Shown here: positions 1 to 9,024 of the stretch, one piece after another
How the letters are laid out: each line of letters begins with the position of its first letter
Numbering within the stretch: position 1 is the stretch's first letter
Assembly: GCA_023398375.1 (NCBI GenBank)
Contig: JAEWSH010000051.1
Span: 248,001 to 312,000 of the forward strand
Length of the DNA: 64,000 nt
Source: Bacillota bacterium
GTDB lineage: Bacteria; Bacillota; Clostridia; Lachnospirales; Lachnospiraceae
Direction of reading: 5' to 3'
Translations under genes and position numbers: made by a program
The notes under the pieces: model-generated
Database searches by the model: none
Told to the model about the DNA's origin: nothing
What the model saw: the letters and a program-made list of their open reading frames with translations, nothing else

Positions 1-3000
1 ACGGTGTTAAGAATGTTCGTATTTTTATTCGTTATGATGTGGAGAACGTATCTGATACTGTTTTTGAAACAGCATGCAAGACAGTATTTTCAGAGCCACC
101 AGTAGATATTTTATACACAGATAACTTTGAACAGCCATCAAATTCTAAAGTATTCAGCGTTGAATATTTACCGGGTCAATTTGACCAACGTGCAGACTCT
201 GCAGTTCAATGTGTGAAATTTCTGAAAGAAGATGAAGAACCGATTATTAAAACTGCTGTAACTTATTTACTGGAAGGTAATATTTCCGATGATGAATTTA
301 TCAAAATAAAAAATTATTGTATCAATCCGGTTGATTCCAGAGAAATAGGTATGGAGAAACCAGATACCTTAGTAACTGAATTTGAAGAGCCAGCAGATGT
401 GAAAATATTTGATGGCTTTCGTGCTATGCCTGAAACAGAACTGGAAGAATTATACAGTTCGTTGAATCTTGCCATGACATTGAAAGATTTTCTTCATATT
501 CAGAATTATTACAAGACAGAAGAAAATAGAGATCCATCCATGACTGAAATCCGCGTTCTCGATACGTATTGGTCGGATCACTGTCGTCATACTACATTTT
601 CTACAGAATTAAAAGAGGTGGAGTTTGAAGATGGTTTCTATAAGACACCAATTGAAACAACTTACCAAAGCTATCTGGATACCAGAGAAGAGATTTTTAA
701 AGGAAGAGATGACAAATTTGTCTGTTTAATGGATCTGGCGCTAATGGCGATGCGGAAGCTCAAAAGAGACGGTAAATTACAGGATCTTGAAGAATCAGAG
801 GAAATTAATGCCTGTTCTATTGTAGTGCCTGTTGAGATAGATAAAGAAGACGGAAACGGAACAATCACAGAAGAGTGGCTGGTATGCTTTAAAAATGAGA
901 CACATAACCATCCTACAGAGATTGAACCTTTTGGTGGTGCAGCAACATGCCTTGGCGGTGCAATCAGAGATCCATTGTCAGGAAGAGCCTATGTATATCA
1001 GGCAATGCGCGTAACAGGAGCGGCTGATCCGACGGTTCCGGTTGAGGCGACATTAAAGGGAAAATTATCACAGAAGAAGTTAGTAACCGGTGCGGCGCAC
1101 GGCTACTCTTCTTATGGCAATCAGATTGGACTTGCAACAGGTTTTGTAAAAGAGATCTATCATCCGAACTATGCGGCAAAGAGAATGGAGATCGGTGCTG
1201 TTATGGGTGCTGCTCCGAGAAAAAATGTAATTCGTGAAAGTTCTGATCCGGGAGATATCATCATTCTTTTAGGTGGAAGAACCGGACGTGATGGCTGTGG
1301 CGGCGCAACGGGTTCTTCTAAAGTGCACACAGAAGCATCCATTGAAACATGCGGAGCAGAAGTACAAAAGGGAAACGCGCCTACGGAACGGAAAATTCAA
1401 CGTTTGTTCAGAAGAGAAGAAGTTAGTAAATTAATTAAAAAATGTAATGATTTCGGTGCCGGTGGAGTTTCGGTGGCAATCGGGGAACTTGCAGACGGAT
1501 TGATTGTAGATTTGGATCAGGTACCTAAAAAATATGCAGGACTGGATGGAACAGAACTGTCAATTTCTGAGTCTCAGGAAAGAATGGCAGTTGTTGTAGA
1601 CCCGAAAGATGTTGAAAAATTTCTGGCATATGTAAACGAAGAGAATCTGGAAGCTGTTCAGGCTGCAGTTGTAACAAAAGAACCAAGACTTGTGCTGAAA
1701 TGGCGCGGCAAAGAGATTGTAAATATAGCAAGAGCATTTTTGGATACCAACGGAGCACATCAGGAAACAAAAGTAAAACTGGAGGTACCATCCGAAAAAG
1801 ATAATTACTTTAAAAAAATCGCAACTCCAAAAGTAGAAGAAGCGGTAAAAGCAGGAGATGTAAAAGCAGCATGGCTTGCAGAACTGAATGATCTGAATGT
1901 ATGTTCACAAAAAGGTCTTGTAGAAATGTTCGATGGTTCCATTGGTGCAAGCAGTGTATTCATGCCATTTGGCGGACAATATCAGCTGACAGAGACGCAG
2001 ACTATGGTCGCAAAGCTGCCACTATTAAGAGGAAAAACAGATACTGTAACAATGATGAGTTATGGTTTTGATCCTTATCTTTCTTCCTGGAGTCCATATC
2101 ATGGGGCTGTATATGCGGTAATGGAATCTATGGCAAAAGTGGTTGCCAGCGGTGGTGACTTCAGGAAAATTCGTTTTACCTTTCAGGAATACTTCAGGCG
2201 TATGAGTGAGGATGCCAGTCGTTGGAGCCAGCCTTTTGCAGCATTACTTGGAGTGTATGATGCACAGATCGGATTCGGACTTCCGTCTATTGGAGGTAAG
2301 GACAGTATGTCCGGTACCTTCAACGATATCGATGTACCGCCTACACTGGTATCTTTTGCGGTCGATGTGGCAAAACATCAGGATATTATCACACCAGAAT
2401 TAAAAATGCCGGGAAATATATTGGTTCAATTTACAATTGAAAAAGATGAGTATGATATCCCAATTTATAAAGATGTCATGGAATTATATGAGAAAATTGC
2501 TAACTTAATTGCATCCGGAGCGATCGTGTCTGCTTATGCACTTGATGCAAAGGGGATTGTGGCTGCTGTCAGCAAGATGGCATTTGGTAATCATCTTGGG
2601 GTAGCTTTATCAGAAGAACTGGATCTGGAAGACTTATTTGCAAATGGGCTGGGCGATATCATCGCAGAAGTTCCGGTAAGTGCATTAGGAGATATTGACA
2701 CAGAATATACTGTAATCGGTAAAGTGACTGAGAAAGACTTTGCGTATAAAGATGTTACAATTACATTGGGCGAAGCGCTGCATGCATGGTCTTCAAAATT
2801 AGAGAAGGTATTTCCGACAAAAGCAGAAAGGGATGTTGCTCCAATTGAAACCAGATTATTTAAAGCAGGTACTGTTTATGTGAGCAAGAATAAAGTGGCT
2901 AAGCCTACTGTGTTCATTCCGGTATTCCCGGGCACCAACTGTGAATACGATAGCGCCAAAGCATTTGAAAGAGCCGGAGCTAATGTAATTACAAAGGTAT

Positions 3001-3698
3001 TTAAGAACTTAACACCAGATGATATCAGGGATTCCGTGACAGTTTTCGAAAAAGCAATTGCGCAATCACAGATTATTATGTTCCCGGGAGGTTTTAGTGC
3101 AGGTGATGAACCGGATGGAAGTGCCAAATTCTTTGCGACAGCATTCCAAAACAGCAAGTTGAAAGAAGCGGTCATGAAGCTGTTGCATGAGAGAGACGGT
3201 CTTGCACTTGGTATCTGTAATGGATTCCAGGCATTGATCAAGCTGGGCTTGGTACCATTTGGAGAGATCGTAGGGCAAAAAGAAGATTCACCGACATTGA
3301 CCTATAACACGATCAACAGACATATCTCTAAGATGGTATATCTAAAAGTGGTATCCAATAAATCGCCTTGGTTACAAAAGGCGGAAATTGGCGGAACGTA
3401 TGTAAACCCGGCATCTCATGGAGAAGGTCGTTTTGTAGCACCGAAGGAATGGATTGACAAGCTGTTTGCAAATGGTCAGGTAGCAACTCAGTATGCTGAT
3501 TTTAAAGGCAACATATCTATGGATGAAGAGTGGAATGTCAATGGTTCTTACGCAGCCATTGAAGGTATCACATCTCCGGATGGCAGATGTTTTGGCAAAA
3601 TGGCGCATTCAGAACGTCGGGATACGGCTGTTGCAATCAATATCTACGGAGAACAGGATTTGAAGATTTTTGAATCTGGTGTGGCTTATTTCAAATAA
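1..3698 (+). CDS. purL: Phosphoribosylformylglycinamidine synthase, single chain (5' end cut by window edge)
   Basis: Converts FGAR, glutamine and ATP to FGAM in de novo purine synthesis; cytosolic. The reading frame is open from base 3, before any start codon, so the GTG at 39 (Val in the continuing frame) is not the start and a short N-terminal stretch is missing. Visible from the N side: an N-terminal domain with the SDHCRHTTF signature (about residue 180), the ATP/AIRS-like region with ETHNHPTEIEPFGGAATCLGG, a second AIRS-like half, and a C-terminal class I glutaminase domain with FPGTNCEYD, the nucleophile Cys in GICNGFQ and the His/Glu stretch NPASHGEGRF. The length of at least 1231 residues fits the large one-chain clostridial form rather than the split PurL/PurQ/PurS form. 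No purine neighbour is visible to the right. Identification is secure. Confidence 0.97.
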   Translation, partial: GVKNVRIFIRYDVENVSDTVFETACKTVFSEPPVDILYTDNFEQPSNSKVFSVEYLPGQFDQRADSAVQCVKFLKEDEEPIIKTAVTYLLEGNISDDEFIKIKNYCINPVDSREIGMEKPDTLVTEFEEPADVKIFDGFRAMPETELEELYSSLNLAMTLKDFLHIQNYYKTEENRDPSMTEIRVLDTYWSDHCRHTTFSTELKEVEFEDGFYKTPIETTYQSYLDTREEIFKGRDDKFVCLMDLALMAMRKLKRDGKLQDLEESEEINACSIVVPVEIDKEDGNGTITEEWLVCFKNETHNHPTEIEPFGGAATCLGGAIRDPLSGRAYVYQAMRVTGAADPTVPVEATLKGKLSQKKLVTGAAHGYSSYGNQIGLATGFVKEIYHPNYAAKRMEIGAVMGAAPRKNVIRESSDPGDIIILLGGRTGRDGCGGATGSSKVHTEASIETCGAEVQKGNAPTERKIQRLFRREEVSKLIKKCNDFGAGGVSVAIGELADGLIVDLDQVPKKYAGLDGTELSISESQERMAVVVDPKDVEKFLAYVNEENLEAVQAAVVTKEPRLVLKWRGKEIVNIARAFLDTNGAHQETKVKLEVPSEKDNYFKKIATPKVEEAVKAGDVKAAWLAELNDLNVCSQKGLVEMFDGSIGASSVFMPFGGQYQLTETQTMVAKLPLLRGKTDTVTMMSYGFDPYLSSWSPYHGAVYAVMESMAKVVASGGDFRKIRFTFQEYFRRMSEDASRWSQPFAALLGVYDAQIGFGLPSIGGKDSMSGTFNDIDVPPTLVSFAVDVAKHQDIITPELKMPGNILVQFTIEKDEYDIPIYKDVMELYEKIANLIASGAIVSAYALDAKGIVAAVSKMAFGNHLGVALSEELDLEDLFANGLGDIIAEVPVSALGDIDTEYTVIGKVTEKDFAYKDVTITLGEALHAWSSKLEKVFPTKAERDVAPIETRLFKAGTVYVSKNKVAKPTVFIPVFPGTNCEYDSAKAFERAGANVITKVFKNLTPDDIRDSVTVFEKAIAQSQIIMFPGGFSAGDEPDGSAKFFATAFQNSKLKEAVMKLLHERDGLALGICNGFQALIKLGLVPFGEIVGQKEDSPTLTYNTINRHISKMVYLKVVSNKSPWLQKAEIGGTYVNPASHGEGRFVAPKEWIDKLFANGQVATQYADFKGNISMDEEWNVNGSYAAIEGITSPDGRCFGKMAHSERRDTAVAINIYGEQDLKIFESGVAYFK

Positions 3699-3784
3699 AA
3701 TAGGGAATTTATATTTAAAGGCGTCCATACCTTCTTATAGAAATATGCCGCCTTAGATAAAAACAGAATAGAATTAATTATTAC

Positions 3785-3833
3785 AGACCTTGTATAAGGA
3801 AGTTAGTGTCCTTTGTATGAGGTCTTTTTGAAT
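3785..3833 (+). terminator. Probable rho-independent terminator of purL
   Basis: AGACCTTGTATAAGGA and TCCTTTGTATGAGGTCT form a long, slightly imperfect stem around an 8-base loop, followed by TTTTTG. It lies 87 bases behind the purL stop. Confidence 0.75.
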
Positions 3834-3856
3834 TTGCACTTATACATGTAAAACAA

Positions 3857-4024
3857 AAATTGATGCATAACATAGTTTGATGAGCAACGGTATGAAGCCG
3901 CTGGTACTTAGAACATGTTTTTTATGTTCTTATGTACCATTGCGTGCTGAATCCAAGCGGGAGCGTGTTGCGAATGAACTATGTTATGAGTCAATTTTTT
4001 CCTAAACGTAAATTGTGCAAATTC
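3857..4024 (-). repeat. Dispersed intergenic repeat, family R2, copy 1
   Basis: The gene-free stretch 3699-4142 holds the purL terminator and then this block. Read on the minus strand it matches 32709-32928: shared segments include TGATGAGCAAC, GTATGAA-GCCGC, TCCAAGCGG, GTTGCGAATGAACTATGTT and, at the far end, AATTGTGCAAATT. This copy carries an extra hairpin at about 3902-3936 (GGTAC, AGAACAT, loop, ATGTTCT, GTACC) where the other copy has none. No protein or known RNA is evident. Confidence 0.75.
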
Positions 4025-4142
4025 ACAAATCACCCGTAGTACTTGTTTCATCACAGAATCTCCACAGTTACAACAAGGATTGGAAACAATTAACAGATAT
4101 ACTGATGTAAAACTAATTTGCGTTGGAGGCCTTTGAATAACT

Positions 4143-5756
4143 ATGATAATGAAAGAAGTTTGGAAGGGAAATAAGAGGAAGGCAATCATCATTGGCAGTG
4201 TTATTATACTATGTCTGATTGCAGCAACAGGCGGAATTATTTATTATGTAGTTTCGCAAGACCAGTCCCAGGATGGAAACGGCCGACCGCAAGGAATGGA
4301 TGCGAGGCAATCGGATGGAACAATTACGGCAAGTGGAACTACCATGGTCGGAAAGGTGGAAGATTCCTATGATATTGATTATCTGGACGACGATTTATAC
4401 ATTGAAAAGGTATACATATCCAGCGGGGGTGAAGTAAAAGCAGGGGATGAGATATTAAAACTATCCGATGACACTGTATCAGCCGGACAGAAGCAGCTGG
4501 AAAAAGCAGTGACAGAGGCAGAACTGGATTATAGAAGCGGCGTGGTAGATTATAATCTGAGCAAGATCGAGGCGCAGGAAACCTTAGACCTAAGTGTTAA
4601 GAGAGGAGAACTTGCTGAAAGTACCTATGCGGATGCCATTTCTTCCATAGATCAGAATATTGCAGATATTCAGAAAGAAATGGCAGATGACCAGGAAGAC
4701 TTGCAGGAATATCAGGATGCCATAAATAATGACGCCTTTTATGATAAATATGAGGTCGGTTATAAAAAAGAGATCTTTGAGACCAATTATACTGTATTTT
4801 ATGAAAGGATAAATGAGTGGAATCTGTCACAATATCTGGAAACCAGCGATGCAGATTACAGCAGGAAGCAATTCTGCACTGGCATTACGTTAACGGCTGA
4901 TGAAAAAGAGAAAGTGACACAACTGACTTCCTTTTTAAAAAGAGTGTATGAATACCAGGATGACTATAAAGCAGCGGAAGAAGAATACGAAGCAGCTAAG
5001 AAAGATGCAGCAGTACAGATAGAAAAGTTACAGGTAGAAATAGAATCCCTGCAATTAGAGTTACAGGAAGCCCAATTGAATTATGAGGCTGATATTGCAG
5101 CAGCCAAAGCTGTCTATGAGACTTCTTTGGCAGAAAGTGCTGCTGCACAAAGTACATATAACACAGCCATCAAAAAACTGGATGAAGCATTGGAATCCCA
5201 GCAGAATGATAAAGAAGATGCAAAATATAATCTTTCTCATTTTGAAGAATTAGTAGGCGACGGATATTTCCGCGCAAGCAGCGATGGTACTGCGTTGATC
5301 GTTACGTCTACGGAGGCAACGGATTTGACGGATGATACTATGGTCATGGCATATAGTAATCCGGATACGGTAACAGTCACAGTTGCAATAGACCAGTCTA
5401 ATATTGCTTCCCTGACCATTGGTGATCAGGCTACCGTGGCAATTGAAGGATTTGATGACTTTACTGGTAAGATTACGCAGATACAACCGACATCTTCTTC
5501 CAGCAGCAGATCTTCGGTCACTTATAATGTAACGGTAACCTTAGATGGTGATGTCAGCGTGCTGGATGTAAACCTCATAGCGGTAGTGACATTTAAGCCT
5601 GTGACAGATGAATCAGGTACTGAAGAAAGTACTACGGAAGAAAGTACTATAGAAGAAAGCGATATAGAAGAAAGTGCCACAGAGGAAAGCGCTGCAGATA
5701 CTTCCAAAGAAAAGCAGGATGACAGTAAACAAGTAGCAGGAGGAACAGCAGAATGA
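4143..5756 (+). CDS. HlyD/RND-type membrane fusion (adaptor) protein 1
   Basis: First of three tandem adaptor paralogues. One N-terminal membrane segment (about 14-37) anchors an extracellular chain: first lipoyl half-motif around residues 78-110 (IEKVYISSGGEVKAGDEILKL), a long Ala/Glu/Lys-rich coiled coil (about 110-355), the second lipoyl half (VGDGYFRASSDG) and a beta-barrel domain (about 400-490). It lacks the C-terminal membrane-proximal domain that the next two proteins have and ends in a Glu/Ser/Thr-rich tail with repeated TEES/IEES units. In the known family such proteins link a MacB permease to export or sense extracellular ligands. The start is ATG 4143, behind TTGGAGG; ATG 4149 is possible. 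It overlaps the next gene by 4 bases (ATGA). Substrate unknown. Confidence 0.85.
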   Translation: MIMKEVWKGNKRKAIIIGSVIILCLIAATGGIIYYVVSQDQSQDGNGRPQGMDARQSDGTITASGTTMVGKVEDSYDIDYLDDDLYIEKVYISSGGEVKAGDEILKLSDDTVSAGQKQLEKAVTEAELDYRSGVVDYNLSKIEAQETLDLSVKRGELAESTYADAISSIDQNIADIQKEMADDQEDLQEYQDAINNDAFYDKYEVGYKKEIFETNYTVFYERINEWNLSQYLETSDADYSRKQFCTGITLTADEKEKVTQLTSFLKRVYEYQDDYKAAEEEYEAAKKDAAVQIEKLQVEIESLQLELQEAQLNYEADIAAAKAVYETSLAESAAAQSTYNTAIKKLDEALESQQNDKEDAKYNLSHFEELVGDGYFRASSDGTALIVTSTEATDLTDDTMVMAYSNPDTVTVTVAIDQSNIASLTIGDQATVAIEGFDDFTGKITQIQPTSSSSSRSSVTYNVTVTLDGDVSVLDVNLIAVVTFKPVTDESGTEESTTEESTIEESDIEESATEESAADTSKEKQDDSKQVAGGTAE

Positions 5757-7372
5757 AAATCGTAATCAAAAGCAGGAAAAAATTGATTCGGATCGGTATG
5801 ATTGTTCTGGTTATCCTGTCACTTCTCGGTGCGGCTGGATATACATTATTCATACAGAAAACACTGGAGCAGGATACCTACCTATATAAGGAAACGAAAG
5901 TCACATATGGAGATTTACAGGTCGGAATTATGGAGAGTGGTTCTATTGAGACAGAAGAAGAAACACAGAAATATGAGCTTGATCTTGTGGAAGACAGTGA
6001 AGGAGATACGGAAAGTGAGGATGATGATGTCGATATCAGTGAATACCTGAAATTTGAAGAAGTATATGTGGCTGTCGGACAACGAGTTAAGAAAGGTGAT
6101 CCTATCTACAAATTGAAAGACAGTACCGTAGAAAACGTGAGGAAAAAGCTTGCATTGGAGGAAGCAGAGGCTGAAACAGCGTTGGCAGAAGCAAATCTGA
6201 GTTGTTCTCTGGATACCCTGGAAGCGGAACATACGTCATCCAGTGATAGCTTTTCGGGAGCCAAAGCAGAAGGAATCTATCATATTGAAACGGCACAATT
6301 AAATAATGAAGTGGCAGGATATGTAGCAGCAATCAAAGAATGCTATGCCAATATTGATATTTATAATAAGCAGATAGCAGATACAAAAACGGATGACGAT
6401 GGTGAGGCATACGAGGATTATCTGGAGGCAAAGAAAGATTATGATGAAGCAGATAAAGAGAATGAAAGAACCTTTGTAACCATTCAGTCTGATTACATAA
6501 GTGCTAAGGAAAAATATGATTCTATGATGGAAACCATAGAAGATTATGAGGACAAAATTGCAGACGAAGTAGAAGATATACAAGATTATCTGGCAAAGAT
6601 TCAGGATGCACAGACAACATCAGGAGCTGATGTATTAACAGCAAAACAGGAATATGAGACAGATACACTGGCAGGAAGTATTTCGCAGGATACTTATAAG
6701 TATTCAGTTGGAAGTGCGGAAGAAGAGGTAACGGAAGCACAGTCCGATTTGGATGATGCCAAAGAAAAAATGGAAGATTTTGAAAGTTTTGTTGGAGATG
6801 GCACAATTTATGCAGAAAGTGACGGACTTATTACGGCTGTCAATTATGAAGTCGGAGATGCACTTAGCAGTACAAGCGATCTGATATCCTATGTAACAGA
6901 AAGCTCAATTACATTAAGCGTTGATGTATCGGAAGAAGATATTGTGGATATTGCTGTCGGAGACAGTGTGAATATTGAGTTCACTGCTTATCCGGATGAA
7001 AACTATCAGGGAGAGGTCACAGCGATTACCACAACGGCTACATCAGACCATGCTACTACAGTAAGTTATCCGGTTACCATTAAAGTAATTGGAGACACAT
7101 CAAAGCTGTTCGCGGGAATGACGGGTGATGTTACATTTGTAACAGATGAGAAATCAGAAGTCCTATATGTATCCAGAAAGGCAATCGTAGAACAGAACGG
7201 CAAGAGTTATGTATATCAAAAAGATAAGAATGGTGACATGATTCTAACGAAAGTAACGGCCGGATTCACAGACGGTGTGAATGTAGAGATTACGGAAGGT
7301 TTAACAAAAGATGATGTTATCTATATAGCAAGTAAAGTAACAAGTGAAAGTGAGGATTCAGCAGAATCATGA
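5753..7372 (+). CDS. HlyD/RND-type membrane fusion (adaptor) protein 2
   Basis: Full-length adaptor. N-terminal membrane segment about 11-33; first lipoyl half around 100-122 (FEEVYVAVGQRVKKGDPIYKL), coiled coil about 125-345 rich in Asp/Glu/Lys/Tyr, second lipoyl half (VGDGTIYAESDGLITAV), beta barrel, and a complete membrane-proximal domain at the C end (VLYVSRKAIVEQNGKSYVY ... GFTDGVNVEITEGL). The start overlaps the previous stop by 4 bases and the stop overlaps the next start by 4 bases, so translational coupling is likely. Closer in architecture to adaptor 3 than to adaptor 1. In Gram-positives these proteins cannot span to an outer membrane and probably form a crown on the permease; the role here is inferred. 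Confidence 0.87.
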   Translation: MKIVIKSRKKLIRIGMIVLVILSLLGAAGYTLFIQKTLEQDTYLYKETKVTYGDLQVGIMESGSIETEEETQKYELDLVEDSEGDTESEDDDVDISEYLKFEEVYVAVGQRVKKGDPIYKLKDSTVENVRKKLALEEAEAETALAEANLSCSLDTLEAEHTSSSDSFSGAKAEGIYHIETAQLNNEVAGYVAAIKECYANIDIYNKQIADTKTDDDGEAYEDYLEAKKDYDEADKENERTFVTIQSDYISAKEKYDSMMETIEDYEDKIADEVEDIQDYLAKIQDAQTTSGADVLTAKQEYETDTLAGSISQDTYKYSVGSAEEEVTEAQSDLDDAKEKMEDFESFVGDGTIYAESDGLITAVNYEVGDALSSTSDLISYVTESSITLSVDVSEEDIVDIAVGDSVNIEFTAYPDENYQGEVTAITTTATSDHATTVSYPVTIKVIGDTSKLFAGMTGDVTFVTDEKSEVLYVSRKAIVEQNGKSYVYQKDKNGDMILTKVTAGFTDGVNVEITEGLTKDDVIYIASKVTSESEDSAES

Positions 7373-9024
7373 AAAAAATAATGCAGAATATTTTTAGTGA
7401 TAAAAAGAAAACAATACTGTTTATTTCTGCTGTAGCTGTAATACTTGTGATTGTGGTATTGATCATCATTCTTGAATGCGCAGATAAAACAGAATATGTT
7501 TATAAAGAAACACAGGTAGAAAAAGGTGATCTGACTGTTGGTGTTACGGAAAGCGGCAGTGTAACGATAGGAACGGTAGACCAGACATTTGATATTGATA
7601 TGAGTGCTTTTGAAGCCAGTTCCTCCAGCAGTTCCTCCACGCAGTCAGGCGGGGCGGACGGAATGTTTCCGGGAATGGGAAACAGTAATAACAGCAATTC
7701 AACAGATAAAGATTACAGCAGGGCATTAGATGTGGAAGAAGTATATGTTACAGTGGGTCAGAAGATTTCAAAAGGTGATCCTTTATTTAAATTAACAGAA
7801 GAAAGTGTTGTTTCCATTGAAAATGAATTGGTTGCGGATGAAACTTCAGCAAAATTGACGTTAGAGAAATTACAAAATGATCAGAAACAATCACGCTTGA
7901 CAGCAACGCATACAAAAGAGACCAGTGAAGCCTATGCACAGCTGGCACAGCATGAATATAATGCAGCAATCGAGGAACTGAATGACGCAGTGGAAGAAAA
8001 ACAAAAGGAAGTAGATGAAAACACAGAAACCTATGCAGACAATAACGCAAAGTTGGAGGAGTTAAGGGTTCAGCTCACAGCAGCAAAGAACATATTGGAA
8101 AATGCGGAATATGCGGTAAAAACTGCAGACACGACAGTTATTTATGAATATGCCAAACAGGAAGATGCAAGGGATGAAGCGAAGAGTCAGGCAGATGATC
8201 TGGAAGATGAGATAGAGACTTTAGAAGCTGAGAATGAAGAATTACTGAATCATTACCCAACTGAGCTTTTGGAACTGAATCAGTTGAAGAGAGATCTGGA
8301 GACAGGAACAATAGCGGCAAATAAAACTTATCAGGAAAGAACAGCAACCGGCAAGGATGCGGCAGAAGAATATGCAGTTACAGTAGGTTATCTGGATGCG
8401 GATCTTCTGGATGCACAGAATGATTATGAGGAAGCAATGAAAAAGCTGGAGGAATTCGATACCTATATTGTGGATGACATGGTATATGCAGAGTACAACG
8501 GTGTCATTACGGATGTAAATGTCGCAGAAGGCGATTCCTTAAGTTCTTCACAAACATTGATCACACTGAATAATCAGGATGATACAACCATCGCAGTTGA
8601 AATATCAGATGATGATATGGCATCTATTGATACGGATAGTAAAGTAAACTTAAGCATCAGCGCTTATCCGGATACTATATTTGAAGGTACAATTGATGAA
8701 ATCGGAGATGCGGTAACAGGTAGCAGTACGGGTGAGATTACGTATGAAGTAACTGTTCTGATTGGCGGAGATGTATCCGGATTATTTGAAGGTATGACAG
8801 GAGTCGTTACATTCATTACAAAGGAAACGAAAGAAGTCATCTATGTATCCAACAGAGCAATCATTAGAGATGGTACAAAGTCTTATGTAAAGATAAAGGA
8901 GTCTTCAGGAGATATTGTGCAGAAAGAGATAGCAACAGGATTCTCGGATGGTGTGAATGTAGAAATCGTGGAAGGACTTTCAGAAGGAGATACTGTTCTG
9001 ATTGAAAGTAAGGTGAGCGAATAA
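7369..9024 (+). CDS. HlyD/RND-type membrane fusion (adaptor) protein 3
   Basis: Third adaptor. Membrane segment about 15-37. Between the first beta strand and the lipoyl half it carries a low-complexity insert of Ser, Gly, Met and Asn (about 80-112; includes SSSSSSTQSGG and MFPGMGNSNN). Lipoyl half LDVEEVYVTVGQKISKGDPLF, coiled coil about 145-365, second lipoyl half (DDMVYAEYNGVITDV), beta barrel, and the same C-terminal membrane-proximal domain as adaptor 2 (VIYVSNRAIIRDGTKSYV ... GFSDGVNVEIVEGL). The last base is shared with the ATG of the permease gene (TAATG). The low-complexity insert resembles those of the next two proteins in the operon. Confidence 0.87.
   Translation: MKKIMQNIFSDKKKTILFISAVAVILVIVVLIIILECADKTEYVYKETQVEKGDLTVGVTESGSVTIGTVDQTFDIDMSAFEASSSSSSSTQSGGADGMFPGMGNSNNSNSTDKDYSRALDVEEVYVTVGQKISKGDPLFKLTEESVVSIENELVADETSAKLTLEKLQNDQKQSRLTATHTKETSEAYAQLAQHEYNAAIEELNDAVEEKQKEVDENTETYADNNAKLEELRVQLTAAKNILENAEYAVKTADTTVIYEYAKQEDARDEAKSQADDLEDEIETLEAENEELLNHYPTELLELNQLKRDLETGTIAANKTYQERTATGKDAAEEYAVTVGYLDADLLDAQNDYEEAMKKLEEFDTYIVDDMVYAEYNGVITDVNVAEGDSLSSSQTLITLNNQDDTTIAVEISDDDMASIDTDSKVNLSISAYPDTIFEGTIDEIGDAVTGSSTGEITYEVTVLIGGDVSGLFEGMTGVVTFITKETKEVIYVSNRAIIRDGTKSYVKIKESSGDIVQKEIATGFSDGVNVEIVEGLSEGDTVLIESKVSE

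Noticed and set aside
39..41. GTG as start of purL
   Set aside because: The frame is open and similar in character to PurL (KNVRIFIRYDVENVSD) back to base 3, so the GTG encodes an internal Val and the gene begins left of the window.
3908..4192. Leftward 94-aa ORF before the efflux operon
   Set aside because: It lies in the R2 repeat, has a biased Phe/Ile composition and overlaps the start of adaptor 1; no binding site.
5522..5707. Ser/Val-rich leftward ORF
   Set aside because: It is the antisense of the repetitive TEES/IEES tail of adaptor 1, which explains the regular composition.
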